Origin: Schaalia cardiffensis
GTDB lineage: Bacteria > Actinomycetota > Actinomycetes > Actinomycetales > Actinomycetaceae
Length of the DNA stretch: 64,000 bases
Assembly: GCF_016405145.1 (NCBI RefSeq)
Contig: NZ_JAEKIA010000001.1
Span: 1 to 64,000, forward strand
Direction of reading: 5' to 3'
The notes beneath the pieces were generated by a model. It was given only the letters and a program-made list of their open reading frames with translations, was not told the origin of the DNA and did no database searches. The position numbers were made by a program, and so were the translations under genes. Within the stretch, counting starts at the first letter, position 1, and each line of letters opens with the position of its first letter. Positions 8,953 through 17,268 of this stretch are shown in pieces.

Positions 8953-9524
8953 AGGAGTTCCTCCAATTCGTCCAGCTCCTCGCCGGTCGGTAGATAAGGT
9001 GCGAGAGGCGCGAGCTCATCAAGGGAAGCGAAACCCATTTTTTCAAGGAATTCGCGGGTCGTTCCATAGAGCCTGGCACCGGAAACGGACTCTCCGACTT
9101 CTTCGATGAGTCCCCTCGCCACTAGCGTACGCACGACGGCGTCAACGTTCACGCCACGAATATGCGAGATGCGCGACCTCGACACGGGCTGACGGTACGC
9201 GACGACCGCAAGAGTTTCCAGGGCAGCTTGGGAAAGGCGTGAAGTCGCAGAACCCACAATGAAACGGCCCACGAGATCAGCCCAGGGGCGCGCCGAGTAG
9301 ATCCTCCAGCCCCCTGCGCTCTGCCTGAGTTCAAAACCATGCGCCCGGCCCCCGTCCTCACCCCGGTACGAGGCCGCAAGATCCTCCAAGGCTTCGAGGA
9401 CGAAAACCTCTTCCGCGTTCACAGCCTCGGCGAGCTGGGCCGCTGGGATGGGTTCGGGGGCGACCATGAGCACCGCCTCAAGGGGCGCGAAAAGTTCACG
9501 AGTGCGTGGACACTCATTCGTCAT
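8949..9524 (-). CDS. scpB: Segregation and condensation protein B
   Basis: The kleisin-associated subunit of the SMC condensin complex, 191 residues with two winged-helix domains (LFAPLEAVLMVAPEPIPAAQLA...; LSQAALETLAVVAYRQPVSRSRI and IRGVNVDAVVRTLVARGLIEEVG are hallmark segments). The start at 9524 is chosen because GAAGGAG lies seven bases upstream; it lies inside the end of scpA, an 11-base overlap. It acts with the adjacent ScpA. Confidence 0.95.
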   Translation of the reverse strand: MTNECPRTRELFAPLEAVLMVAPEPIPAAQLAEAVNAEEVFVLEALEDLAASYRGEDGGRAHGFELRQSAGGWRIYSARPWADLVGRFIVGSATSRLSQAALETLAVVAYRQPVSRSRISHIRGVNVDAVVRTLVARGLIEEVGESVSGARLYGTTREFLEKMGFASLDELAPLAPYLPTGEELDELEELL

Positions 9525-10368
9525 CTGCTTCTCCTTCGATGAATCCAAGCCCGGAGTAGTCGGCCTCGTCAATATCGATCACCGTATCCTCATCTCCCGT
9601 CCACACGAGCTCGAGCTCGGCCAGGGGCTCATCTTGGTTCACGTCGAGAGCATGCCGACGGTAGAGCTCAAGGACAGCGAGGAAACGGGAAACGACGACG
9701 CGAGCGGATTCGGCGTCCGCAATGAGCTCATGGAAAGTCAAAGCCTCCGCCGCTTTGAGTCTCTCGGCAACGAGGATCGCCTGGTCTCTGACGGGCACGA
9801 CCGGATCATGTAAGTGAGTGGTGACGACCTCGGGGTCTTTCGAGGACAGAGCGTGGGCTGCGGTGATCGCGAGGTCTTCGGGGCTGAGCGTCCAGATGAG
9901 TTCAGGTAAAAGCGCCGCGAAGTGCTTCTCGAGGGGTGCTTGACGTGGGATAAAGTCGGCGTTCATGTCCAGGGCTTCTTTGATCTTCTCAGAAGCGCCC
10001 TTGAAAGCCCGGTACTGCAAAAGCCTAGAAAAGAGAAGGTCTCGTGCCTCCAGGTCCTCTCTTGAAATATCCGAGTCGACCTCGGTCCTGGGCAGCAAAC
10101 TCACCGACTTCATATGAAGCAAGGTCGCGGCAACGACGAGGAACTCGCTGGTGCGCGACAAGTCGGGAAAAACCTTCATATGGGCGAGGAACTCGTCCGT
10201 CACCTCAGAAAGGGCGACCTCGGTGATGTCGAGGCGTTTGCGCGCGATGAGTTGGAGGAGCAGATCGAAAGGCCCCTCGAAAACATCGAGGACGACCGTG
10301 AAGTCATCAATGACTCCCTGGCTGCCAGAATCGGAATCAGGCTGCGTCGCCACGGGCGATGAGTTCAC
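9514..10368 (-). CDS. scpA: Segregation and condensation protein A (kleisin)
   Basis: Bridges SMC heads in chromosome condensation. The family signature FTVVLDVFEGPFDLLLQLIARKR opens the conserved region, followed by DITEVALSEVTDEFLAHM; a C-terminal winged helix contains ESARVVVSRFLAVLELYR. The exact start is unclear. I use GTG at 10368, overlapping parA by 32 bases; another GTG at 10353 is possible and no strong ribosome binding site decides. Its position between parA and scpB is the usual actinobacterial arrangement. Confidence 0.92.
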   Translation of the reverse strand: MNSSPVATQPDSDSGSQGVIDDFTVVLDVFEGPFDLLLQLIARKRLDITEVALSEVTDEFLAHMKVFPDLSRTSEFLVVAATLLHMKSVSLLPRTEVDSDISREDLEARDLLFSRLLQYRAFKGASEKIKEALDMNADFIPRQAPLEKHFAALLPELIWTLSPEDLAITAAHALSSKDPEVVTTHLHDPVVPVRDQAILVAERLKAAEALTFHELIADAESARVVVSRFLAVLELYRRHALDVNQDEPLAELELVWTGDEDTVIDIDEADYSGLGFIEGEADDE

Positions 10369-11200
10369 GTGCCAGGCGCCGGTAGGCCTGGGCTCCCGGA
10401 TGGGTCGGCGCGTAGGTCGTGATCGGCTCGGTCGCAACCGAAGCGTCTGGGAACTTCACGGTGCGCGCAATCCTCGTCGTGAAGACCAGGTCACCGAAAG
10501 CTTCATCCAAACGTTCAAGGACCTCACGTGAATGGAGGGTCCGCGAATCGACCATCGTCGGGACGATGCCGTCGATCTTGAGTCGCGGGTTAATCCGGTC
10601 ACGCACCGTCTCGATCGTCTCCACGAGGAGCGCTACGCCTCGCAGCGCGAAGAACTCCGTTTCAACGGGGACGATCACACCATGAGCTGCGGTCAGGGCA
10701 TTGATCGCGAGTAGGCCGAGGGAGGGTTGGCAGTCGATGAGGATGATGTCGTAGTCGTCTTCGACGTGGCGTAAAACACGGGCGAGGGCGGATTCGCGTG
10801 CGACCTCGGTGACGAGCTGGACTTCCGCAGCGGAAAGGTCAATATTCGCCGGAATGATGTCGAGGCCTTCAACGCAGGTGGGGCAGATCGAAGACTCGAC
10901 CTGAGCTTTCGGGTTCATGAGGAGGGTGTAGATCGTTTGATCCATGTCGAGGGTGTTGATGCCCAGTCCGACAGAGGCCGCGCCCTGAGGGTCGAGGTCG
11001 ACAATCAGAACCCTGCGACCGTATTCGGCGAGAGCAGCCCCCAAATTGATGGTGGTCGTCGTCTTGCCGACACCGCCCTTTTGGTTGCACATGGCGATGA
11101 CGCGCGCCGGGCCGTGTCCGCTCAGGGGCACGGGAATCGGGAAATCATTGGGGTCAGGGCCAATGTCACCGGGCAAAGTGGGCTGCACGTCTTTCGTCAC
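10337..11200 (-). CDS. parA: ParA-family chromosome-partitioning ATPase
   Basis: A 287-residue Soj/ParA ATPase. It has a deviant Walker A KGGVGKT (41-47) preceded by VIAMCNQ, the LIVDLDPQGAASVGLG segment, and Walker B-like IILIDCQPSLGLLAINAL. This is the ParA paralogue found beside scpAB in actinobacteria, usually without a parB, and is separate from the origin-proximal parAB pair. The start is GTG at 11200. It is 36 bases downstream of xerD, and the gap carries a copy of the xerD 3' end. Confidence 0.92.
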   Translation of the reverse strand: MTKDVQPTLPGDIGPDPNDFPIPVPLSGHGPARVIAMCNQKGGVGKTTTTINLGAALAEYGRRVLIVDLDPQGAASVGLGINTLDMDQTIYTLLMNPKAQVESSICPTCVEGLDIIPANIDLSAAEVQLVTEVARESALARVLRHVEDDYDIILIDCQPSLGLLAINALTAAHGVIVPVETEFFALRGVALLVETIETVRDRINPRLKIDGIVPTMVDSRTLHSREVLERLDEAFGDLVFTTRIARTVKFPDASVATEPITTYAPTHPGAQAYRRLARELIARGDAA

Positions 11201-11214
11201 ACGACGATTCTAAG

Positions 11215-11260
11215 TCATGAGGCCTCTTCAGGCGCCCTAGTGAGCCTCCTCAGGGGCCTT
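11215..11260 (-). repeat. Duplicated xerD 3' end
   Basis: The last codons of xerD read APEEAH then TAG (11237-11239). Twenty-two bases later the minus strand again reads GCGCCTGAAGAGGCCTCATGA, i.e. APEEAS then TGA (TGA at 11215-11217), in a different frame. The copies differ at synonymous-type positions. Confidence 0.6.
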
Positions 11261-12187
11261 CGCGAGGGCACGCGGGTGGCTCGAACGATAAACCTCCAGC
11301 AGGGTCGTCGGCGTCACTTTCGTGTAGATCTGCGTCGTCTGCACGGAGGCGTGTCCGAGGAGCTCTTGCACATCACGGATCGAGGCCCCGCCCTCGAGCA
11401 GATGGGTCGCAAAAGAATGACGCAGAGTGTGCGGGGAAATGTGTCCTTCAAGGCCAGCGCGCTTGGCTGCGCGCTGGATGATCTCCCAGGCGCTTTGACG
11501 TGAAAGCGGGGCGCCGCGCGTGTTGAGGAAAAGAGCTGCATTCCCCTTGCCCTTGTGTGCGAGCCCCGGGCGGCTCCTCACAAGATATGCTCCCAGCGCG
11601 TCTTTCGCGAAAGAGCCAAGGGGCACGATGCGTTCCTTGCGGCCTTTACCGTAGAGGCGCACGACCGGCAGGTCCTCGTCAAGATCAAGGTCATCAACAC
11701 TTAGGCCCACGGCCTCCGACACTCTCGCGCCCGTCGCATAGAGGAGTTCGAGCAGCGCAGAGTCGCGCAATGCGAGCACGTCTCCTCCTGTTTTCGCGGC
11801 CTCGAGAAGCGCTGTGACCTCGTCGACGGGAAGAGCTTTGGGCAGGCGCGTGCCCAGCTTCGGGGAAGTGATCTTCGCGGAAGGATCCTTCGAGCTCAGG
11901 CCCTCGGCGAGGAGGAAACGGTGGAATGAGCGGATGGATGCGCTCGCTCTTGCGATAGAGGATGCGGCGGCCGGTTTTCCAGCAATCTCACCGCCAGACA
12001 GGGCAGCCAAGTGCTGTTCAATATGGGAAGCGCTCACCTCCTCGGTCCGGGTGATGCCCTGGGCGCAAAGGGCGTCGAGGTAGCGGTCAACATCGCGCCG
12101 GTAGTTGGAGAGGGTATGAGCAGAGGCTCCGCGTTCAATCCTCAAATGCGCGAGCCAGTCCTCTTCCGAATCCTTCAAGAAGTGCAT
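11237..12187 (-). CDS. xerD: Tyrosine recombinase XerD
   Basis: Resolves chromosome dimers at dif with XerC. The 316-residue protein has the SAM-like core-binding domain (WLAHLRIERGASAHTLSNYRRDV) and a complete catalytic set: Arg155 (ATGARVSE), Lys181 (GKGRKE), His253 and Arg256 (HTLRH), His279 (LGHASVQTT) and the nucleophile Tyr288 (IYT). Full length with no adjoining att-like site or phage genes, so it is the housekeeping enzyme. It is divergent from tkt across about 160 bp. Confidence 0.93.
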   Translation of the reverse strand: MHFLKDSEEDWLAHLRIERGASAHTLSNYRRDVDRYLDALCAQGITRTEEVSASHIEQHLAALSGGEIAGKPAAASSIARASASIRSFHRFLLAEGLSSKDPSAKITSPKLGTRLPKALPVDEVTALLEAAKTGGDVLALRDSALLELLYATGARVSEAVGLSVDDLDLDEDLPVVRLYGKGRKERIVPLGSFAKDALGAYLVRSRPGLAHKGKGNAALFLNTRGAPLSRQSAWEIIQRAAKRAGLEGHISPHTLRHSFATHLLEGGASIRDVQELLGHASVQTTQIYTKVTPTTLLEVYRSSHPRALAKAPEEAH

Positions 12188-12349
12188 GTGCTCGAGCCTA
12201 ATCTGTCTCGCGTGTCCTCATGGTTTTCCAGCTGTGAACGATAAACCTGCTTCGTGTAATTCCTGTGCTTTCCACCTCGTATTTCTTCGCTACACTTTTC
12301 AGCGCATAGGAAATGCCCGAAGATGGGCTTTAACGGCATGGAGGCCGAA

Positions 12350-14431
12350 GTGACACTCAAGTGGAACGAACTTGACGACCGTGCGGTAAAAACCGCGAAG
12401 ATTCTTTCAGCTGACGCAGTGGAGAATGTGGGTTCCGGCCATCCCGGCACCGCGATCTCTCTCGCCCCCGCCGCCTACCTGCTGTTCCAGCGCCACTTGC
12501 GTTTCGACCCCAAGGATCCGCGTTGGCTGGGCCGTGACCGTTTCATCCTCTCCGCAGGCCATTCCTCGCTGACTCAGTACTGCCAGATGTACCTCGCCGG
12601 TCAGACCCTTGAGCTTGAGGACATTAAGGCGCTGCGCTCCCAGGGTTCCCTCACCCCGGCGCACCCCGAGTACGGCCACACCGAGGGCGTCGAGATCACG
12701 ACCGGCCCGCTGGGCACCGGCATCGCTTCCGCCGTCGGATTCGCGATGGCCGCGCGTCGAGCGCACGGCGTTTTCGACCCCGAAACCCCGATGGGCGAAT
12801 CCGTTTTCGACCACAATGTCTTCGTCGTGTCCGGTGACGGCTGCCTCCAAGAGGGCGTCTCCGCTGAGGCCTGCTCCCTTGCCGGCACGCAGAAGCTCGG
12901 CAACCTCATCCTCCTGTGGGACGACAACCACATCTCCATCGAGGATGACACCGACATCGCTTTCACCGAGGACGTGCTCGCCCGCTACGAGGCCTACGGC
13001 TGGCATGTTCAGCGCGTGGATTGGCTGTCCGAAGACGGCTCCTACAGCGAGGATATCGCCGCCCTCGACGCGGCCATTAACGAGGCGAAGGCCGTCTCTG
13101 ACAAGCCCTCGATCATTGCTCTTCGCACAATCATCGGCTGGCCGACCCCCGGCAAGCAGAACACGGGCGGCATTCACGGATCCAAGCTCGGCACGGAGGC
13201 ACTGCGCGGCCTGAAGGAAGCCCTCGGCACCAACCCCGATGCCATGTTCGACGCTGATCTTGAAGCCGTCGAATACGCCCGCCAGAATGCAGCCGAAAGG
13301 GCTGCCGCTGCGAAGGCCGAATGGGAGCCCCGCTTTGAAGCGTGGAAGGCCGCGAACCCGGAGAAGGCCGAACTTCTCGAGCGCATCCAGACCGGCGCCC
13401 TTCCTGAAGGCTGGGAGGAGTCTCTGCCGAGCTTCGAAGACGGCAAAGCCGTGGCGACGCGCGCCGCATCCGGAAAGGTCATCGGCGCCCTCGCTGATGT
13501 TCTGCCTGAACTCTGGGGCGGTTCGGCCGACCTGGCGGGTTCGAACAACACTCTCATGCCCGGCCAGCCCTCCTTCATCCCGGAAGAACGCAACACCAAG
13601 GCCTTCCAGGGCAACCCCTTCGGACGCAACCTGCACTTCGGTGTGCGCGAGTTCGCGATGGGCACGATCATGAACGGCATCGCCGCCGATGGTCTGGCCC
13701 GCCCCTACGGTGGCACCTTCTTCGTGTTCTCTGACTTCATGCGAGGCGCGGTGCGTTTGGCCGCCCTCATGGACCTGCCCGTCACCTACGTGTGGACCCA
13801 CGACTCCATCGGGGTCGGTGAGGACGGTCCGACCCACCAGCCGATCGAGCACCTCGCCGCTTATCGTGCGATCCCGAACCTCGCAGTGATTCGCCCCTCC
13901 GATGCGAATGAGACCGTGGCCGCGTGGAAGGCGGTCCTTGAGCAGCGTCACCCCGCGGCCCTCGTCCTTTCGCGTCAGAACCTGCCGAACCCGGCTCGTG
14001 GCGGCGAAAGCGGGCTGGCCGGTGTTGAAGGTGTCGTGAAGGGCGCGTATGTGCTCGCCGACGTTGAAGGAACCCCGGACGTGATCCTCATGGCCTCCGG
14101 CTCCGAGGTTCAGTACGCGCTCGAGGCCCGTGAGCTTCTTAGCGCTGAGGGCGTCAAGGCGCGAGTCGTGTCCGTTCCCTGCATGGAATGGTTCGAGGCT
14201 CAGCCCGACGAATACAAGGAATCGGTCCTCCCCACCGAGGTTCGTGCCCGAGTGTCCGTCGAAGCAGGAATCGCCCTGTCGTGGCGCGGCCTCGTCGGCG
14301 ATGCGGGTCGTTGCATCTCCCTGGAGCACTTCGGTGAGTCGGCTTCGGGCGACAAGCTCTTCGCCGACTACGGTTTCGACGCCGCTCATGTCGTCGCCGC
14401 CGCGAAGGAGTCCATCGCCGCAGCCAAGTGA
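12350..14431 (+). CDS. tkt: Transketolase
   Basis: Transfers two-carbon units between sugar phosphates in the non-oxidative pentose-phosphate pathway, using thiamine diphosphate. I place the start at GTG 12350 because GGAGG lies five bases before it; in-frame ATGs at 12323 and 12338 are alternatives. Visible motifs: GSGHPGTAISLAP, the ThDP motif GDGCLQEGVSAEA (near residue 162) ending in LWDDN, and the pyrimidine-domain segment HDSIGVGEDGPTHQPIEHL. Full length at 693 residues. It is followed by a terminator rather than by tal, so it is transcribed separately from zwf-opcA-pgl. Confidence 0.95.
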   Translation: MTLKWNELDDRAVKTAKILSADAVENVGSGHPGTAISLAPAAYLLFQRHLRFDPKDPRWLGRDRFILSAGHSSLTQYCQMYLAGQTLELEDIKALRSQGSLTPAHPEYGHTEGVEITTGPLGTGIASAVGFAMAARRAHGVFDPETPMGESVFDHNVFVVSGDGCLQEGVSAEACSLAGTQKLGNLILLWDDNHISIEDDTDIAFTEDVLARYEAYGWHVQRVDWLSEDGSYSEDIAALDAAINEAKAVSDKPSIIALRTIIGWPTPGKQNTGGIHGSKLGTEALRGLKEALGTNPDAMFDADLEAVEYARQNAAERAAAAKAEWEPRFEAWKAANPEKAELLERIQTGALPEGWEESLPSFEDGKAVATRAASGKVIGALADVLPELWGGSADLAGSNNTLMPGQPSFIPEERNTKAFQGNPFGRNLHFGVREFAMGTIMNGIAADGLARPYGGTFFVFSDFMRGAVRLAALMDLPVTYVWTHDSIGVGEDGPTHQPIEHLAAYRAIPNLAVIRPSDANETVAAWKAVLEQRHPAALVLSRQNLPNPARGGESGLAGVEGVVKGAYVLADVEGTPDVILMASGSEVQYALEARELLSAEGVKARVVSVPCMEWFEAQPDEYKESVLPTEVRARVSVEAGIALSWRGLVGDAGRCISLEHFGESASGDKLFADYGFDAAHVVAAAKESIAAAK

Positions 14432-14449
14432 CGATCCTTCCCTCTTTTC

Positions 14450-14482
14450 GGCCCCGTCCTCGTTCTTCACGAGGGCGGGGCC
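14450..14482 (+). terminator. Terminator after tkt
   Basis: GGCCCCGTCCTCGT and ACGAGGGCGGGGCC form a long stem with a four-base loop, 19 bases after the tkt stop. No strong U-tract follows, as is common in high-GC actinobacteria. Confidence 0.7.
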
Positions 14483-14797
14483 GCCCCGTATTCGGGCGAA
14501 ATCGTTCGGGGCATTCCCGCATTCAAAAGCCCGTGTCTGCACCTGTTCTCGCCAAAGGGCCTACTCGCATTGATCTGAGCGCCAATCGACACAGCAGGAG
14601 GCACCCGTCTTCCCCCCTTTTCTCAGGCTCTCGACCCACAGCATGCTGACACGGAGGCGATCTGCGAATCCTCCTCGCAGGCCATGAATCGTGAAGCGCC
14701 CTCCGGCCACGTCAGGCACAAAAACGCCACGGCGAATACCATCGAGGAATCGGAGGAGACCAGGAGGACTCTCCCCCAGTGACCTGAAAGGAAACCC
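14483..14797 (+). other. Intergenic region before zwf
   Basis: About 315 bp with no convincing gene on either strand. It must contain the promoter of the zwf-opcA-pgl operon, but I cannot place -35/-10 boxes with confidence. AAAGGA at its end is the zwf ribosome binding site. Confidence 0.6.
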
Positions 14798-16324
14798 GTG
14801 CCCACACCCACGGTTGATCTGCGAGATCCACAGGACCGGCGCCTGCCGAGAATCTCCCCACCCTGCGGGCTCGTCATCTTCGGGATCACGGGCGATCTCG
14901 CCCGCAAGAAACTCCTTCCAGCGGTCTACGACCTCGCGAACCGGGGCCTGCTCAACCCCGCTTTCGCACTCACCGGCTTCGCCCGGCGCGATTGGAGTCG
15001 CGCCGACTTTGAAAACTACGTGCGAGAAGCCATCGAGAAAGGGACACGCACAGGCTTCAACGAGCGCACCTGGAACCAACTCCGTTCAGGCCTGCGCTTC
15101 GTCTCAGGCACCTTCAACGACCCAGAGGCCTACCGCAGACTCGCCGACACCGTCGCCGAACTCGATGAAACACGCGGCACCGGCGGAAATCACGCCTTCT
15201 ACCTGTCAATCCCGCCGTCCTCCTTCCCCCTCGTTTCCCAAAGGCTTGCCGAAACCGGCCTCAACCAGCGCAAAGGCAAAGAGTTTCGCCGAGTCATCAT
15301 TGAAAAGCCCTTCGGACACGATCTCGCTTCCGCACGCCTCCTCTCCGATGTGGTCTCACAGGTCTTCGACGAGAAAGACGTCTTCCGCATCGACCACTAC
15401 CTCGGCAAAGAGACTGTTCAAAACATCCTCGCAATCCGTTTCGCGAACACAATGTTCGAACCCCTGTGGAATGCGAACTACGTCGACCACGTGCAGATCA
15501 CGATGGCGGAAGATATCGGAATCGGCACCCGCGCCGGATACTACGACGGGATCGGTGCCGCACGCGATGTCATCCAAAACCACCTCCTGCAACTCCTCGC
15601 CCTGACCGCGATGGAAGAGCCCGTGCGTTTCACCCAGGAAGCGCTGCGAGTCGAGAAAGAGAAAATCCTCTCTGCTGTCCGCCTTCCCGAGGATCTCGAT
15701 GCTTCAAGCGCTAGAGGCCAGTACGCGGCTGGATGGCAAGGCGGCACACAGGTCGCCGCCTTCCTCGAAGAGGAAGGTATTCCAGCTGACTCGACGACGG
15801 AGACCTTTGCCGCCGTCAAACTCTTCATCGACTCGAGGCGTTGGGCCCACGTGCCCTTCTACCTGCGTGCAGGCAAACGCCTGGGTAAACGCGTCACCGA
15901 AATCGCCGTCGTCTTCAAAAGAGCCGCTCACGTGCCTTTTGAAAACTCCGAACTCACCGAGTCCGGACAAAATGTTCTCGTCATCCGAGTCCAACCCGAT
16001 GAAGGCATGACTTTGAAGTTCGGTGCGAAAGTCCCCGGCACTGAAATGCAGGTCCGTGATGTGACTATGGACTTCGGCTACGGCCATGCCTTCACAGAGG
16101 ACTCACCGGAAGCCTATGAAAGGCTCATCCTTGACGCTCTCGTCGGATCGGCGCCACTGTTCCCCCACCAGAGGGAAGTGGAACTGTCCTGGCAGATCCT
16201 CGACCCGATCCTCGCCCATTGGGAGAGGACAGGCGCTCTCGAACAATATCGGCCCGGCTCTTGGGGTCCTGCTTCGGCGCACGACATGATGGCCCGCGAC
16301 GGGCGAGCTTGGAGGCTCCCGTGA
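14798..16324 (+). CDS. zwf: Glucose-6-phosphate 1-dehydrogenase
   Basis: First enzyme of the oxidative pentose-phosphate pathway: glucose-6-phosphate to 6-phosphogluconolactone with NADP reduction. The GTG start at 14798 follows AAAGGA by seven bases. Nucleotide-binding GITGDLA (29-35), EKPFGHD (169-175) and the active-site signature RIDHYLGKE (197-205, His being the catalytic base pair partner) are intact in 508 residues. The stop overlaps the opcA start as GTGA, so the two are translationally coupled. OpcA acts as its allosteric or assembly partner in actinobacteria and cyanobacteria. Confidence 0.97.
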   Translation: MPTPTVDLRDPQDRRLPRISPPCGLVIFGITGDLARKKLLPAVYDLANRGLLNPAFALTGFARRDWSRADFENYVREAIEKGTRTGFNERTWNQLRSGLRFVSGTFNDPEAYRRLADTVAELDETRGTGGNHAFYLSIPPSSFPLVSQRLAETGLNQRKGKEFRRVIIEKPFGHDLASARLLSDVVSQVFDEKDVFRIDHYLGKETVQNILAIRFANTMFEPLWNANYVDHVQITMAEDIGIGTRAGYYDGIGAARDVIQNHLLQLLALTAMEEPVRFTQEALRVEKEKILSAVRLPEDLDASSARGQYAAGWQGGTQVAAFLEEEGIPADSTTETFAAVKLFIDSRRWAHVPFYLRAGKRLGKRVTEIAVVFKRAAHVPFENSELTESGQNVLVIRVQPDEGMTLKFGAKVPGTEMQVRDVTMDFGYGHAFTEDSPEAYERLILDALVGSAPLFPHQREVELSWQILDPILAHWERTGALEQYRPGSWGPASAHDMMARDGRAWRLP

Positions 16325-17268
16325 TCATCACCCTCAAGGACACCACCAGCCACGAGATCGCCTCCCGGATCGTGAGCCTTCGCGAGGATCGCGGTGCGAC
16401 AACTCTTGGGCGCGTCCTCACGCTCATCATTGTCGTACCCGACCTTATTGACGTTGATCGTGCCATCGAGATCTCGGACGCCGCTTCGCGTGAACACCCC
16501 TGCCGTGTCATTGTGGTTGTTGACTCGCCAGTTACTGAAGGGGCGGCTCGACTCAACGCGCAGATCCGCGTAGGAGACGCGGCAGGTCCCTCTGATGTCA
16601 TTGTTCTTGAGCCGAAGGGCCAGGCTGCCTCCGCCCTCGACACCCTCGTCATGCCGCTCCTCTTGTCGGATACCCCGGTCGTCACCTACTGGCCCGTCGC
16701 CGCCCCACACAACCCCGGTGAGCATCCGCTCGGCCGGATCGCGATTCGCCGGATCACGGACTCGAGGGGTAGTGAATGCCCTTTGAAGACCCTCCTTGGG
16801 CTTTCGCAGCATTACACGCCTGGAGATACGGACTTGGGGTGGGCGGGAGTGACTTTGTGGCGTGCGCTTCTCGCGACGATTGCCGCCGAGTTCGACCAGA
16901 TGCCCGTTTCCGTGCTGGTGAGAGGACACGAGACTCATCCTTCCTCCTACCTCGTTGCTGCCTGGATTCACCGGATGCTCGGTGTTCCCGTAACGCGCCA
17001 AACGGATCCGCATGCCTCAACCATCACAGGGGTGCACTTTTATTTCGCTCATGGTTCGGAAGTGTCCTTGCAGCGTCGGGCGAGTTCGAATGTTGCGCAT
17101 CTGCATCGCAGTGGCCTGGCCACAGCGGATGTGAATCTTCCGAGGAGGAGCGTGCAGGATTGCCTGATGGAGGAGCTGCGCCGACTCGACCCGGATGTGC
17201 TCTACGGGGAGCTGCTCACCAGGGACTTGTATCTGCTTCCCGAGGCTGCAGAGCGGATCGCGCAATGA
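16321..17268 (+). CDS. opcA: Glucose-6-phosphate dehydrogenase assembly protein OpcA
   Basis: Redox-sensitive partner that activates G6PDH; no enzymatic activity is known. The GTG start overlaps the zwf stop (GTGA) and gives a 315-residue protein beginning MIITLKDTTSHEIASRI. Family features include LGRVLTLIIVV, a conserved acidic and basic core, and PLLLSDTPVVTYWP. The end overlaps pgl as ATGA. The zwf-opcA-pgl arrangement is the standard actinobacterial unit, though tal and pgi, which often join it, are missing here. Confidence 0.93.
   Translation: MIITLKDTTSHEIASRIVSLREDRGATTLGRVLTLIIVVPDLIDVDRAIEISDAASREHPCRVIVVVDSPVTEGAARLNAQIRVGDAAGPSDVIVLEPKGQAASALDTLVMPLLLSDTPVVTYWPVAAPHNPGEHPLGRIAIRRITDSRGSECPLKTLLGLSQHYTPGDTDLGWAGVTLWRALLATIAAEFDQMPVSVLVRGHETHPSSYLVAAWIHRMLGVPVTRQTDPHASTITGVHFYFAHGSEVSLQRRASSNVAHLHRSGLATADVNLPRRSVQDCLMEELRRLDPDVLYGELLTRDLYLLPEAAERIAQ

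Noticed and set aside
11237-12187. Integrase of a mobile element
   Set aside because: The protein is a normal-length XerD in a housekeeping run, with no att repeats or phage genes.
12407-14542. A 711-codon open frame antisense to transketolase
   Set aside because: It is exactly opposite a full-length conserved gene; long antisense frames are expected from GC-rich codon usage, and it has no family motifs.
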